Below, one piece after another: positions 17,272 to 25,336 of a stretch of 47,542 nt of DNA; the first letter of the stretch is position 1; each line of letters begins with the position of its first letter. Both the position numbers and the translations under genes were made by a program. Source of the stretch: Gemmatimonadota bacterium (lineage in GTDB: Bacteria > Latescibacterota > UBA2968 > GCA-2709665); NCBI GenBank assembly GCA_028873695.1, contig JAPPNU010000001.1, forward strand, positions 1-47,542, read 5' to 3'. The notes under the pieces were generated by a model. It ran no database searches and was not told the origin of the DNA. It saw only the letters and a program-made list of their open reading frames with translations.

Positions 17272-18252
17272 ATGCGTGAAATCGTGATGTTCGGCGGCAC
17301 GGCGCACCCTGAACTGGCGGAGAACATCTGCAGCCACGTTGGGGTCGAACCCAGCCGCAGCACGGTCAATCGTTTCAGCAACGGCTGCATTCAGGTGCAA
17401 CTCGAGGCCAACTGCAGGGAAGCCGACGTATTTCTCATACAGCCCATGGTGATGCCGGTTCACGATCACCTGATGGAACTCCTGCAGATGCTGGATGCGG
17501 CCAGGGGCGCATCCGCGGCACGTACGACGGCCGTCATTCCCTATTTCGGCTACGCGCGTTCGGACAAGAAAGACGCGCCCCGGATCTCAATTGCGGCCCG
17601 GCTCGTCGCGGACCTGCTCTATACGGCCGGCGCCAGCCGCGTCCTCACGATGACGCTCCACGCGGCGCAGGTGCATGGCTTCTTCAGCGTGCCCGTGGAC
17701 CACCTCAATGCGCTCCAGATTCTCGCTGGCCACTTTCTGGACCGCGATCTGGACAATACGGTGGTGGTCTCGCCCGACCTGGGCAGGGCGAAAGAGGCCG
17801 CCCAGTTCGCAAGGATGCTGAAACTGCCCGTGGCCGCGGGCAGCAAGCGGCGCATCTCCGACACAGAGGTGGTGATCGACGCGATCGTGGGTGACGTCGA
17901 CGACAGGAAGGTCATCGTCCTGGACGACGAGGTCGCCACCGGCGGCACACTTGTCGAATTGATCCGCCGCCTCAGGGACCGGCGTGTCAGCGAAATCACC
18001 ATCGCGTGCACGCACGGCCTGTTTACGAGTAACGCGCTTGAGCGCTTCTGTGCGTTCGACGAGGTGAAGGAAGTTGTGACAACGGATACGGTGCCCCTGC
18101 CCTCGTCGATTCAGTCCCAACCGAACCTCGTGACGTTGTCCGTGGCGCCGCTGCTGGCGGAAGCCGTTCGCAGAATTCACAACGGCGAGTCGGTCAGCAG
18201 CCTGTTCACCGAACCGGAATGGATCGTGGAAGAGGACACTCGTTCTTCCTGA
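17272..18252 (+). CDS. prs: Ribose-phosphate pyrophosphokinase (PRPP synthetase)
   Basis: The enzyme makes PRPP from ribose 5-phosphate and ATP for nucleotide, His and Trp synthesis. The 326-residue product has the RPPK two-domain fold: [14 protein letters not shown] near the N-terminus, the ATP-loop region [14 protein letters not shown], the conserved [20 protein letters not shown], and the PRPP-binding [16 protein letters not shown]. The ATG at 17272 starts the conserved [17 protein letters not shown]; the longer open frame upstream lies in the MITE-like element and is rejected. R-x-D-x-K (RSDKK) and IQ/HGFF features match class I enzymes, with some divergence. glnS follows 89 bp downstream on the same strand. 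Confidence 0.93.
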   Translation: MREIVMFGGTAHPELAENICSHVGVEPSRSTVNRFSNGCIQVQLEANCREADVFLIQPMVMPVHDHLMELLQMLDAARGASAARTTAVIPYFGYARSDKKDAPRISIAARLVADLLYTAGASRVLTMTLHAAQVHGFFSVPVDHLNALQILAGHFLDRDLDNTVVVSPDLGRAKEAAQFARMLKLPVAAGSKRRISDTEVVIDAIVGDVDDRKVIVLDDEVATGGTLVELIRRLRDRRVSEITIACTHGLFTSNALERFCAFDEVKEVVTTDTVPLPSSIQSQPNLVTLSVAPLLAEAVRRIHNGESVSSLFTEPEWIVEEDTRSS

Positions 18253-18341
18253 CGGGCACGCGGCGGTACATCCCTTGCATTCGATCTTGTGGTCCTTGTA
18301 ATTTACCCGTTGCATTCGGTCTTTTTTCGAGGTGTAATCGC

Positions 18342-20072
18342 ATGAACGAAGCCGACGCCAGCCGGGCTGACGCCGACGAGAACGCTCCGTCCGATTTCAT
18401 CCGCGACGCGATTCGGGAGGACCTGGCCGCCGGCCGGTACGAAGGCCTGATGACCCGCTTTCCTCCGGAGCCGAACGGTTATATGCATATCGGAAATGCC
18501 TTCGGGTTTTGCCTGAATTTCGAAGTGGCCGACGAGTTTGGCGGCGTGTGTAATCTGCGCTTCGACGATACCAACCCGGTGAAGGAAGAGACGGAATTCG
18601 TCGAATCCATCAAGGAAGACATCAAGTGGATGGGATTCGACTGGGGGGACCGTCTGTATTTCGCTTCGGATTACTTCAATGATCTCTATGACTTAGCCGT
18701 CAGTTTAATCGAGAAGGGCAGCGCCTACGTTTGCGATCTGAGCGCAGAGGAAGTCCGGGAATACCGGGGCACCCTGAACGCGCCCGGAAGGAACAGCCCC
18801 TTTCGCGATCGGGCGACCGAGGAGAACCTGGACCTGTTCGCCCGGATGAAAGCCGGGGAATTTCAGGAGGGTTCGAGAACACTGCGTGCGAAAATCGACA
18901 TGGCGTCGCCGAATATCAACATGCGCGACCCGGTGATGTACCGGATTCTCCATGCGGAACATCACCGGACCGGCAATGCGTGGTGCATCTATCCCACGTA
19001 CGACTGGGCCCACGGGCAGTCGGACGCGATCGAGGGGGTCACCCATTCGCTCTGCAGCATCGAGTTTGTCGACCATCGTCCGCTTTATGACTGGTATATC
19101 GGCGAACTGGATATTTTCCCTTCGAGACAGATCGAGTTCTCCCGTCTGTTTTTGACGTATACGATTGTAAGCAAGCGGCATCTGCGGCGACTGGTACACG
19201 AAGGTCACGTGCGCGGCTGGGACGATCCTCGCATGCCCACGCTGAGAGCCAAGCGCCGGGCAGGAGTACCGCCAGGGGCGATTCGGGACTTCATCCGCCG
19301 AACCGGTATGAACCGCCGTTCCACCGTGGCCGAGATAGAGCTTTTTGAATCGTACGTGCGCGAACACCTGAACAGGACCTCACCTCGCGTCATGGGCGTG
19401 ATCGACCCGCTCAAGGTGGTCATCGAGAATTATCCCGAAGACATGGAAGAGACGTTCGAGGCGCAGATCAATCCGGAGGACCCGTCCGCGGGGACTCGAG
19501 CGGTGCCGTTCTCGCGGGAGGTTTACATCGAGCGTGAGGACTTCATGGAGGATCCACCCCGAAGATTCCATCGCCTCGCACCGGGCCGGGAGGTGCGGCT
19601 GCGCGCGGCTTGCTTTATCACGTGTACGGACGTGATAAAGGACGAGGATGGAAGTGTTGTTGAACTTCGATGCACGTTCGACCCGGAAAGCCGGGGCGGG
19701 TCGTCACCGGACGGGCGCAGGGTACGCGGCACCCTGCACTGGGTTTCGGTCAGGCACGCTGTCGAGGCGGAGGTCCGGCTGTACGACAGATTGTTCAGGG
19801 TGAAAGATCCGCAGGAGATTACCGATGGCGGGGACTTCGAAGCCGCGCTGAACCCGGATTCGCTGGTTGTGCGGCCGAAGTGTTACGTGGAGCCGGGACT
19901 GAAAAGCGCCAGACCCGAAAGCCGTTACCAGTTCGAGCGGTTGGGATATTTCTGCGTGGACCCGGATTCGACGCCCGAAAAGCTCGTCTTCAATCGCACG
20001 ATCACGCTGCGCGATACCTGGGCGCGGATGCAGAAGAGAGGGAAACCGCCCAGGGCGAGGCGTGGTGGCTGA
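18342..20072 (+). CDS. glnS: Glutaminyl-tRNA synthetase
   Basis: This class I synthetase charges tRNA-Gln directly. The 576-residue protein has the GlnRS signature [17 protein letters not shown] (HIGH-type HIGN), [15 protein letters not shown] and the KMSKS-type VSKR (in [14 protein letters not shown]). The C-terminal third is the double beta-barrel anticodon-binding domain typical of GlnRS ([39 protein letters not shown]). The ATG at 18342 has GAGGTG upstream; an in-frame extension upstream runs into prs. GlnRS occurs in only some bacterial phyla, others using GluRS plus GatCAB, so its presence with a nearby gltX and tRNA-Gln is informative. A terminator follows at 20142. Confidence 0.96.
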   Translation: MNEADASRADADENAPSDFIRDAIREDLAAGRYEGLMTRFPPEPNGYMHIGNAFGFCLNFEVADEFGGVCNLRFDDTNPVKEETEFVESIKEDIKWMGFDWGDRLYFASDYFNDLYDLAVSLIEKGSAYVCDLSAEEVREYRGTLNAPGRNSPFRDRATEENLDLFARMKAGEFQEGSRTLRAKIDMASPNINMRDPVMYRILHAEHHRTGNAWCIYPTYDWAHGQSDAIEGVTHSLCSIEFVDHRPLYDWYIGELDIFPSRQIEFSRLFLTYTIVSKRHLRRLVHEGHVRGWDDPRMPTLRAKRRAGVPPGAIRDFIRRTGMNRRSTVAEIELFESYVREHLNRTSPRVMGVIDPLKVVIENYPEDMEETFEAQINPEDPSAGTRAVPFSREVYIEREDFMEDPPRRFHRLAPGREVRLRAACFITCTDVIKDEDGSVVELRCTFDPESRGGSSPDGRRVRGTLHWVSVRHAVEAEVRLYDRLFRVKDPQEITDGGDFEAALNPDSLVVRPKCYVEPGLKSARPESRYQFERLGYFCVDPDSTPEKLVFNRTITLRDTWARMQKRGKPPRARRGG

Positions 20073-20141
20073 GGCGGCTTCGGATAGGACCAGCGATTCG
20101 CCGGACGGTCGAATCGATCAATATTGTGGACGGAAGCAATC

Positions 20142-20178
20142 ATGCCCGTACGGAAGACCGCACGGGCATCTTTGTTTC
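20142..20178 (+). terminator. Terminator of glnS
   Basis: Stem ATGCCCGT / ACGGGCAT (20142-20149 with 20162-20169) is followed by the T-rich CTTTGTTT. It lies 70 bp after the glnS stop. The opposing small gene at 20212-20475 also ends nearby and may use the same structure in reverse. Confidence 0.75.
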
Positions 20179-20211
20179 AGGGACGGTTAGCGACTGGCAA
20201 TGTATAGGATT

Positions 20212-20475
20212 TTATTTCGGCGGAGGCTCACCGTCTGTGTTGAAAGGCGGCGGCGTCTGGAATTGTGTCCCCCTTGCCGTTTCCTCAGCAATCCATTTTT
20301 CAACCTGTTGTTGCACCTCAAGACGGCCCTTTTCCACGCCCTTCTTTAAATTTCTCGCCTTTACCCATTCAGTTATTGCGCCCATCGCGTCTATTGCCTC
20401 CAAAACAAAATACGCCGTTGTTACGGCCAGGACACCTGATGAATCAACTATATTCAACAAGGCTTCATCTTTCAA
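20212..20475 (-). CDS. Hypothetical small protein with one hydrophobic segment
   Basis: The 87-residue product is not a family I can name. It has an N-terminal hydrophobic helix (SGVLAVTTAYFVLEAIDAMGAI, about 13-34), then a strongly charged helical part (WVKARNLKKGVEKGRLEVQQQVEKWIAEE), and a proline-rich end (FQTPPPF ... GEPPPK). This is the plan of a single-pass membrane protein with a cytoplasmic coiled helix. The start would be TTG, because a stop codon lies just upstream in frame and no ATG precedes the hydrophobic part. GC is lower than in neighbouring genes. Reality is likely but not certain. Confidence 0.5.
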   Translation of the reverse strand: MKDEALLNIVDSSGVLAVTTAYFVLEAIDAMGAITEWVKARNLKKGVEKGRLEVQQQVEKWIAEETARGTQFQTPPPFNTDGEPPPK

Positions 20476-20551
20476 GCGATTTTTCAGATCAATCCGGTGT
20501 TACTTAAGCAGGCATACTGGGGACCGGAACGGATATAGACGATGACTCAGC

Positions 20552-21277
20552 CTAGTGGGCGAACCTCAGGCCGATGGCAAGAGTCCACGATACGTAGGTC
20601 TGGTTCCATCCATAACTTCTGATTATATCCCGGCCGGGTTCCGTAATATAGTCGAATTCGGCTATATTTAACCGGATTTCCGCGAAAACTCTGGAAGAAC
20701 CGTTCCGTATCCGGGTTTCGCCGCCTGCGAAGAGTTGAATAAACGGACCCTTTTCCCAATCGGTATGCTCGTAGGGTTCACTTTCCCGCAGCCCGAATGT
20801 GCCGATACCGAATCCAAGAGCGGGCGTTATCGTGGAGTCCGTCGTCGCACGTCCCCGGACAAATACAAACACCGCTCGGAAAGACCTGGTGAAATCCGTC
20901 GCTCCGACTGTCTCCTTGCGGGTGTTCGTAGAGATTAACGAGCCGGATAACCCGCCTTTGGAAAACATGGCGGTTCCGATTCCCATATCCAACTGATCGA
21001 TGCGCAAGAACAGGTCCCCGGCACGAACAAACTCTGCCTGCATCTGATGGAAGTTCATTCGACCGGTCAGCTGATCCGCATCGCTTTCTCTACCACAGTA
21101 GAGCCAATTGATCCGCAACTCTCGCAGGTCCCGATCTCCGGGCCGAACACCGCCGCAGACGAGACGACTAACCCCAGGAATGGAATAACCGCCGGAGAAA
21201 CTCGCTCCCAACTCCTGGGCATATGACGTACCAGCCGCCAGGAAGAAAACGACCGTGAAACCGATAGCGCGCCGCAT
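20552..21277 (-). CDS. Outer-membrane beta-barrel-like protein, hypothetical
   Basis: From the ATG at 21277 (preceded by GGAGGG) the 241-residue product has a clear signal peptide (MRRAIGFTVVFFLAAGTSYAQE, cleavage after SYA). Alternating hydrophobic/polar strands follow (GASFSGGYSIPG, ELRINWLYCGRE, GTAMFSKGGLSGSLI, FRAVFVFVRGRAT, TPALGFGIGTFG, FIQLFAGGETRI, RVFAEIRLNIAEF, YVSWTLAIGLRFAH). The regular strand pattern and the aromatic-basic-His end suggest a small outer-membrane beta-barrel of about eight strands. No specific family is recognised. It is a single gene with an AT-rich upstream region (21360-21430) where its promoter probably lies. Confidence 0.65.
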   Translation of the reverse strand: MRRAIGFTVVFFLAAGTSYAQELGASFSGGYSIPGVSRLVCGGVRPGDRDLRELRINWLYCGRESDADQLTGRMNFHQMQAEFVRAGDLFLRIDQLDMGIGTAMFSKGGLSGSLISTNTRKETVGATDFTRSFRAVFVFVRGRATTDSTITPALGFGIGTFGLRESEPYEHTDWEKGPFIQLFAGGETRIRNGSSRVFAEIRLNIAEFDYITEPGRDIIRSYGWNQTYVSWTLAIGLRFAH

Positions 21278-21824
21278 ACCGTCCCTCCGCACGATGAATT
21301 TCACGCGGAGGTATTAAGATCAAGAAGCGTGCCAAGATTCCCCGGGGACATATTTTCCTGTAGCCACTTAGCTCGAAATTGAATTTATATATAATAATAT
21401 CAATCAGTTATTTGTTATCTGAAAAAGTGTATCAGCGTCGGTAAACCGTGGCTAAGACACATGTTGCGCCTGCCATCTACCGGGATAGGCGTGGGCGCGA
21501 TGCACGCCTGTGGCGAGCCGTCGACAGTCGCCAGGGTCGAATAATGGATTGGAAATCCCGCGAGGGTCGCTTATCGTAACATGGTAGATGCGGCGGGGCC
21601 GGTGGGGTCGGCGTTCCCGGGAGCGAGGGCATCCTGCCCTCGACGTCGGGTAACTCGTCGCACACGGTGTTTTCCGTGACCCGGTGTCGGATTGAATGGC
21701 CCATCAGTTACTCTACGCGAATAGCGGTAGGCGACGTGAAGTTCGAGGGCAGGATGCCCTCGCTCCGGTTACAGGTGGATCATGTCGTGATAGCGGTTGG
21801 AAAAAACGATCCTGGACATGTGTG
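21278..21824. other. Long intergenic region: AT-rich segment plus an inverted pair of palindromes
   Basis: This 547-bp stretch has no supported gene. Bases 21360-21430 are strikingly AT-rich (TTATATATAATAATAT) and lie upstream of the minus-strand outer-membrane protein gene. The part from 21600 to 21770 holds two copies of a 19-bp palindrome in opposite orientation (see next entry). The open frame from 21696 reads through the second palindrome and is not used. Confidence 0.6.
21624..21762. repeat. Two inverted copies of the CGAGGGCA-TCC-TGCCCTCG palindrome
   Basis: A perfect 8-bp stem with a 3-nt loop occurs at 21624-21642 (loop TCC) and at 21744-21762 (loop GGA, the reverse complement). Flanks GGGAG and CTCC are also mirrored, so the two copies bound a 140-bp segment. 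Further copies lie at 22558-22576 and, partly, at 47522-47536. This is the pattern of a REP-like palindrome family. Confidence 0.75.
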
Positions 21825-22289
21825 ATGTCAGATAGACAGCTGAAATTGAAAGTCATGTGCTCGCGATTGCCGGGGCTCCGATTCGAGGACCCTTACAAAC
21901 ACGAACCCCGGGTCAAGGAACCCGTGTATCTCGGAATCCAGCGCGGGACCGAGGTTATCGAACAGGTCCCCGCCGACCGGCATCGAGTGGTGTTTCATGC
22001 TGAGTTCCGTATCGGGAAGCAACCTGACGGGTCCCCTAATTTCCTGGGCCCGTTCGCGCAGGGCAGGCCGAGGGACCGGTTCTTCTATCTCTCCTGGGGC
22101 GTGAAGCGGTCCGATCGATTCAACATGTTCCGGCGGCTCAAGATCCGCCTCACGCACCTGGAGTGGCCCGAGATCGGACAGGCGCTCGAGACGGACGAAC
22201 CGATCGTCGTAAGGCTAAAACTAACCGACGACCACGGCGGCCCGGCGTGCGGTACGCCGGACGAATCGCGAATCGCGTGGGGTCGGTAG
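21825..22289 (+). CDS. DUF5990 family protein
   Basis: The 154-residue product starts at the ATG at 21825 (MSDRQLKLKVMCSRLPG). Its sequence follows the DUF5990 pattern as I remember it: LGIQRGTEVIEQVPAD, then VFHAEFRIG, NFLGPFAQGRPRDRFFYLSWG, FRRLKIRLTHL and VRLKLTDDHGGPACGTPDESRIAW. The fold is predicted beta-rich. No biochemical function is known to me for this family. The longer frame upstream (from 21696) crosses a repeat palindrome and is not conserved. It stands alone, followed by a small antitoxin-like ORF 57 bp downstream. Confidence 0.8.
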   Translation: MSDRQLKLKVMCSRLPGLRFEDPYKHEPRVKEPVYLGIQRGTEVIEQVPADRHRVVFHAEFRIGKQPDGSPNFLGPFAQGRPRDRFFYLSWGVKRSDRFNMFRRLKIRLTHLEWPEIGQALETDEPIVVRLKLTDDHGGPACGTPDESRIAWGR

Positions 22290-22346
22290 ACATCGTCTAC
22301 AGATGCACGAATAACGCGATTCATTTCCCTCAGGAGACGATTTATT

Positions 22347-22526
22347 ATGAAGACGAAGAAGACGTTTGATTGTGTTGAAATGAAACGCCGCGGCGCTGAA
22401 CGAATCCAGAGTCTGACCGCGGGCATGACGATGGAAGAACAACTGGTTTTCTGGAAGAAACGGACAGAGTTGCTGCAACAGTCCCAGCAGGAGGGGAGAA
22501 TGAAACACAAGACGTCTGCGAATTGA
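22347..22526 (+). CDS. Small antitoxin-like protein (FDCVEMK family), unpaired
   Basis: This 59-residue ORF starts at an ATG with GGAG 10 bp upstream. It reads MKTKKTFDCVEMKRRGAERI, then QSLTAGMTMEEQLVFWKKRT and a charged tail. I know short proteins of this type (FDCVxMKxxGAExI ... MTxEEExxFW) as frequent small partners next to toxin genes in cyanobacteria and other phyla; that association is recalled, not checked. Here the next gene is an alpha/beta hydrolase 250 bp away, so no toxin partner is visible. It could be a relic or act in trans. Confidence 0.6.
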   Translation: MKTKKTFDCVEMKRRGAERIQSLTAGMTMEEQLVFWKKRTELLQQSQQEGRMKHKTSAN

Positions 22527-22557
22527 CCTGAATTTGAGAGAAACTGACGCCGGGCTT

Positions 22558-22672
22558 CGAGGGCAGGATGCCCTCGGTCCCGTGAAAGAATACGGCGACA
22601 CCGACGCGCGGAACCCTTCGGAATTCCGCAATGGGCCGGGCGCCCACAAGGGACGCCCCTACAGGTATCGGT
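22558..22672. repeat. Dispersed palindrome copies in the gap before the alpha/beta hydrolase
   Basis: A third copy of the 19-bp palindrome (CGAGGGCAGGATGCCCTCG) lies at 22558-22576. About 60 bp on, GGGCGCCCACAAGGGACGCC plus CCTAC (around 22637-22661) is an imperfect hairpin ending in the CCCCTAC word that also flanks the palindrome at 45966. Together they fill most of the 247-bp gap 22527-22773. Confidence 0.6.
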
Positions 22673-22773
22673 GAATGAAGGGGATACGGAGTCGGTAGAT
22701 CAGATGCCACAGACTGACGAATTGTGAAACAGTGCCAGCAACCACAATACAGGTCAATCAAGAAGGAAAACTC

Positions 22774-23439
22774 ATGCCCGTTGAAACCGTAGATTTGAAG
22801 TTTCTGGCGACGGAAGAAAAGGGCGAGGTGTCTGCGTTGATCGCGAAGCCGGACGGGGCGGATGCGCTGCTCGTTCTGGGCCACGGCGCCGGCACCAATA
22901 TGCGTCACGCGTTCATGCAGGATCTGAGCGATGCGTTAAACGACGCGGGCATCGCCACATTTCGATTCAACTATCCCTACTCCGAAAGGGGCGGGGGCAT
23001 GGACGGAGAGAAGGTGCGCCTGGTCACGGTGCGCGCCGCCGTCGCGACCGCGTTGGATCACGCGGACGGCCTTCCTGTCTTTGCGGGCGGGCATTCCATG
23101 AGCGGTCGCATGGTCTCCATGGCCTGTTCGCAGGAGCCGATGGATGGGTTGAAGGGCATCGTGTTTTTCGCATTTCCCCTTCACGCGGGAAAACCGAATA
23201 CAGAGCGCGCCGTCCATCTGCAGGAAGTAGCAGTACCGATGCTGTTTCTGTCGGGACAGCGGGACAAGATGGCGGATATGAAGCTGCTCGAGCCCGTCAT
23301 TCGCGGGCTGAACAGTGCGACGCTCCACGTTGTGGATACAGCCGATCACGGGTTCAAGGTACTGAAACGAAGGAATACCGACGAACCCGTTCTGGAGGAA
23401 CTTGCCAGGGTGGCCGGTACGTGGATGCGGGGCCACTGA
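22774..23439 (+). CDS. Alpha/beta hydrolase of the KANL3/Tex30 (dienelactone hydrolase-like) type
   Basis: The 221-residue protein has a compact alpha/beta-hydrolase core: LLVLGHGAGTNMRHAFM (oxyanion region), the nucleophile elbow GGHSMSGRM with Ser in G-H-S-x-S-G, the acid in LSGQRDKMAD and the His in TADHGFKV. The substrate is probably a small ester or thioester; the family is poorly characterised. The ATG at 22774 is preceded by AAGGA; the frame extends 14 codons upstream without a better start. The cupin gene follows 34 bp downstream, so they probably form one operon that ends at the terminator at 23979. Confidence 0.82.
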   Translation: MPVETVDLKFLATEEKGEVSALIAKPDGADALLVLGHGAGTNMRHAFMQDLSDALNDAGIATFRFNYPYSERGGGMDGEKVRLVTVRAAVATALDHADGLPVFAGGHSMSGRMVSMACSQEPMDGLKGIVFFAFPLHAGKPNTERAVHLQEVAVPMLFLSGQRDKMADMKLLEPVIRGLNSATLHVVDTADHGFKVLKRRNTDEPVLEELARVAGTWMRGH

Positions 23440-23473
23440 AGGACCATTCACGGATTTTTGGGAGGAATACCGC

Positions 23474-23932
23474 ATGATTGAAAAGATTCACGAACCCGAT
23501 TTGGAGGAAAGGTTGAATCGTTCGCCCCGCGGTAATTTCTGCGTGTCGCGAAAGGACATTTCAGGCGCCCTGGGAACCGAAGGGCAGCCGTTCGAGGTCG
23601 ACTGGGTGCGGCTTCCCGCCGGCATGACCAATTTCCCGTATCACGCGCACCAGGTCCAGTGGGAGTTCTATATCGTCGTCAGCGGCCGCGGTGTCGTCCG
23701 GAGGAACGACCGTACGTTCGAGGTGGAGGCCGGCGACGTATTCGTCCAGCCGCCCGGCACGGCGCACCACATCCGCAATCCCAGCGAGGACGAGGACATG
23801 GTCTACTACGTCATTGCCGACAATCCCGTGTGCGATCCATGCTACTATCCGGATTCGGACAAATGGGCAATCCGGCCGCCGGGTAAGCTGGGCCGCATGA
23901 CCGATGCGGATTACTACGACGGCGAGGAGTAG
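23474..23932 (+). CDS. Cupin-domain protein
   Basis: The 152-residue single-cupin protein has both cupin motifs: HAHQVQWEFYIVVSGRG (metal-binding His, His and Glu) and GDVFVQPPGTAHHIRN (G-x5-P-x-G-x2-H-x3-N), so one metal is probably bound by three His and one Glu. A C-terminal extension rich in Asp and Tyr (NPVCDPCYYPDSDKW) may bind substrate. It could be a small-molecule isomerase, dioxygenase or sugar-binding protein; the exact function is unknown. GGAGGAATACCGC before the ATG is a strong ribosome-binding site. Second gene of the hydrolase-cupin operon. Confidence 0.82.
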   Translation: MIEKIHEPDLEERLNRSPRGNFCVSRKDISGALGTEGQPFEVDWVRLPAGMTNFPYHAHQVQWEFYIVVSGRGVVRRNDRTFEVEAGDVFVQPPGTAHHIRNPSEDEDMVYYVIADNPVCDPCYYPDSDKWAIRPPGKLGRMTDADYYDGEE

Positions 23933-23978
23933 ACGCGACAAGGCGGACATCGGTTCGGATTACCCGGGTAATTTGATA

Positions 23979-24014
23979 AGGGCGTTGCTTTGCCGGCGCC
24001 CTCGTTTTTTTTTT
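23979..24014 (+). terminator. Terminator of the hydrolase-cupin operon
   Basis: Stem AGGGCG / CGCCCT (23979-23984 with 23997-24002) is followed by CG and ten T residues. It separates the cupin gene from the toxin-antitoxin promoter that starts 14 bp later. Confidence 0.85.
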
Positions 24015-24027
24015 GAGAACCCAATTC

Positions 24028-24076
24028 TTGACATCGCAGCTGGAATGACGTATACTTTTTGCAGATTAATACGTCA
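24028..24076 (+). promoter_or_regulatory. Promoter with operator-like inverted repeat for the RHH-PIN toxin-antitoxin pair
   Basis: TTGACA (24028-24033), a 17-bp spacer and TATACT (24051-24056) form a near-consensus sigma70 promoter. A perfect 8-bp inverted repeat, TGACGTAT (24046-24053) and ATACGTCA (24069-24076), overlaps the -10 box and the likely start site, with centres 23 bp apart, about two helical turns. This is where an RHH antitoxin would bind to repress its own operon; that binding is inferred from the family. Confidence 0.75.
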
Positions 24077-24095
24077 ACCCAATCGAAGGAACGAA

Positions 24096-24326
24096 ATGCA
24101 GACCAAACTCACACTTCGGCTGGAAGAAGAACTCATCGGCGTCGCCAAAGAATTCGCGAGGTCCAGAGGGAAATCCGTCTCCAGGATCGTCGCCGACTAT
24201 TTCGCACTGCTGGGACGTGGACGTGATGAACCTGATATCAGTCCCACGGTGCGAACGATGAGGGGCTCGTTGCGAGGCGTCAACGCGGAGGATTACCGGA
24301 GGTATCTCGAGGACAAATATCTTTGA
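24096..24326 (+). CDS. Ribbon-helix-helix antitoxin
   Basis: The 76-residue protein starts with a beta-strand and two helices of RHH type (MQTKLTLRLEEELIGVAKEFARSRGKSVSRIVADYFAL), the dimeric DNA-binding fold used by many type II antitoxins. The acidic C-terminus (SLRGVNAEDYRRYLEDKYL) is the expected toxin-binding tail. It resembles the DUF6364/RHH group usually found with PIN toxins. The stop codon overlaps the TTG start of the PIN gene by 4 bp (TTGA), ensuring coupled translation with antitoxin first. A promoter with an inverted repeat lies directly upstream and suggests autoregulation. Confidence 0.88.
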   Translation: MQTKLTLRLEEELIGVAKEFARSRGKSVSRIVADYFALLGRGRDEPDISPTVRTMRGSLRGVNAEDYRRYLEDKYL

Positions 24327-24760
24327 AGATTCTCTTCGATACCAACGTGGTGCTGGACCTTCTGCTGGATCGCGAGCCGTTTTCAATTATCGCCGCCCGG
24401 CTTTTTTCCAGGGTCGACGACGGCACCCTGAACGGGTACGTCAGTGCGACGACGGTGACAACCGTTCACGATCTCGCCCACAGGACGGTTGGAGACCGGC
24501 GCGCGCGCCGCGGAATCGGAAGCTTGCTGGAGCTGTTTGACGTCGCATCGGTAAATCGTGCCGTTCTGGATGGAGCCCTCCAGTCGAAATTCGCGGACTT
24601 CGAAGATGCCGTAATGTATCATGCGGCCCTGAACGTGGATGCGGACGGAATCGTAACCAGAAACATCGGCGATTTCAAACGTGCAACGATCCCGGTATAC
24701 GCGCCTGAAGAACTGGACCATCTGATTCAACTGACAGGGGAGAGTTTTACCAATTGTTGA
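24323..24760 (+). CDS. PIN-domain toxin (VapC-like ribonuclease)
   Basis: The 145-residue protein opens KILFDTNVVLDLLLDREPF, the PIN-domain start with its first acidic residue. Later conserved acids are in DFEDAVMYHAAL and the end motif DGIVTRNIGDFKRATIPVY. PIN toxins cleave specific RNAs and are neutralised by their cognate antitoxin. The start is TTG at 24323, overlapping the antitoxin stop; no ATG is available near the conserved beginning. Length and order are standard for the pair. The weak start codon plus overlap would keep toxin below antitoxin levels. Confidence 0.9.
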   Translation: MKILFDTNVVLDLLLDREPFSIIAARLFSRVDDGTLNGYVSATTVTTVHDLAHRTVGDRRARRGIGSLLELFDVASVNRAVLDGALQSKFADFEDAVMYHAALNVDADGIVTRNIGDFKRATIPVYAPEELDHLIQLTGESFTNC

Positions 24761-24915
24761 CATAGCGGCGGCATTAAACCAGTGGCAACAACAGCCTGGT
24801 ATTCGTGATCGAGTTTATGGTTATTGCGTCGGGCAATGCACACCGCGGATCAAATCCCGAGAGTCTCCCTTCTGAACAATCTGACACTGTTACCAATCTT
24901 TTGACGGAAAACGGA

Positions 24916-24944
24916 TTGTGTCAGGGACGTTATACGGTTATATT
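24916..24944 (+). promoter_or_regulatory. Probable promoter of the three-gene RelE-like operon
   Basis: TTGTGT (24916-24921), a 17-bp spacer and TATATT (24939-24944) lie 57 bp before the GTG start at 25001. The -35 box departs from consensus at two positions. The rest of the 240-bp gap 24761-25000 holds no gene I can support. Confidence 0.45.
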
Positions 24945-25000
24945 TCGATTGTCTGAAGTCCTTCGACTGGTTGGTTTATCTTTCAGCAGGAGAGTCGGTT

Positions 25001-25318
25001 GTGGGAGATCTGTTGGAAAAGGAAATTGTATTTCGTTTGCATATGTACGAGGACGAGGAGTTAATCGACTTAGTTGAAGAGTACACTTTAACTGCGCTTG
25101 GTGATATACCGAAAGCCGGTGATTATATCATTAGTCCCTGGGTGTTGCCCAGTCTTGATCGAAAAGACCCAAAGAACCGAACGATTTATGAGGTCGTTTC
25201 ACGTTACTTTTTGCCCAGGAACGAAAATGAAGAAGAAGATTGGGTATATGTCGCTCTTGTCGTTAAAGAAAGAGCAATGAACAAGGTCGAGTCTACGCTG
25301 ATTGCAACTTCTCCATAA
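25001..25318 (+). CDS. Hypothetical protein, first gene of the RelE-terminated operon
   Basis: I do not recognise this 105-residue acidic protein. It begins VGDLLEKEIVFRLHMYEDEELIDLVEEYTL and contains GDYIISPWVLPSLDRKDPKN followed by a strand-rich part (YEVVSRYFLPRNENEEEDWVYVALVVKER). There is no signal peptide or membrane segment. The GTG at 25001, with AGGAG 9 bp upstream, is preferred to the TTG at 24971. It is followed 18 bp later by the second gene, and GC is visibly lower than in the flanking metabolic genes. By position and charge it could be an antitoxin or immunity component, but nothing in the sequence proves this. Confidence 0.6.
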   Translation: MGDLLEKEIVFRLHMYEDEELIDLVEEYTLTALGDIPKAGDYIISPWVLPSLDRKDPKNRTIYEVVSRYFLPRNENEEEDWVYVALVVKERAMNKVESTLIATSP

Positions 25319-25336
25319 TTCGCAAAGGATGAATCC

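Noticed and set aside
21696..21824. Upstream extension of the DUF5990 gene
   Set aside because: It reads through the 19-bp palindrome repeat and adds residues not found in the family; the ATG at 21825 fits.
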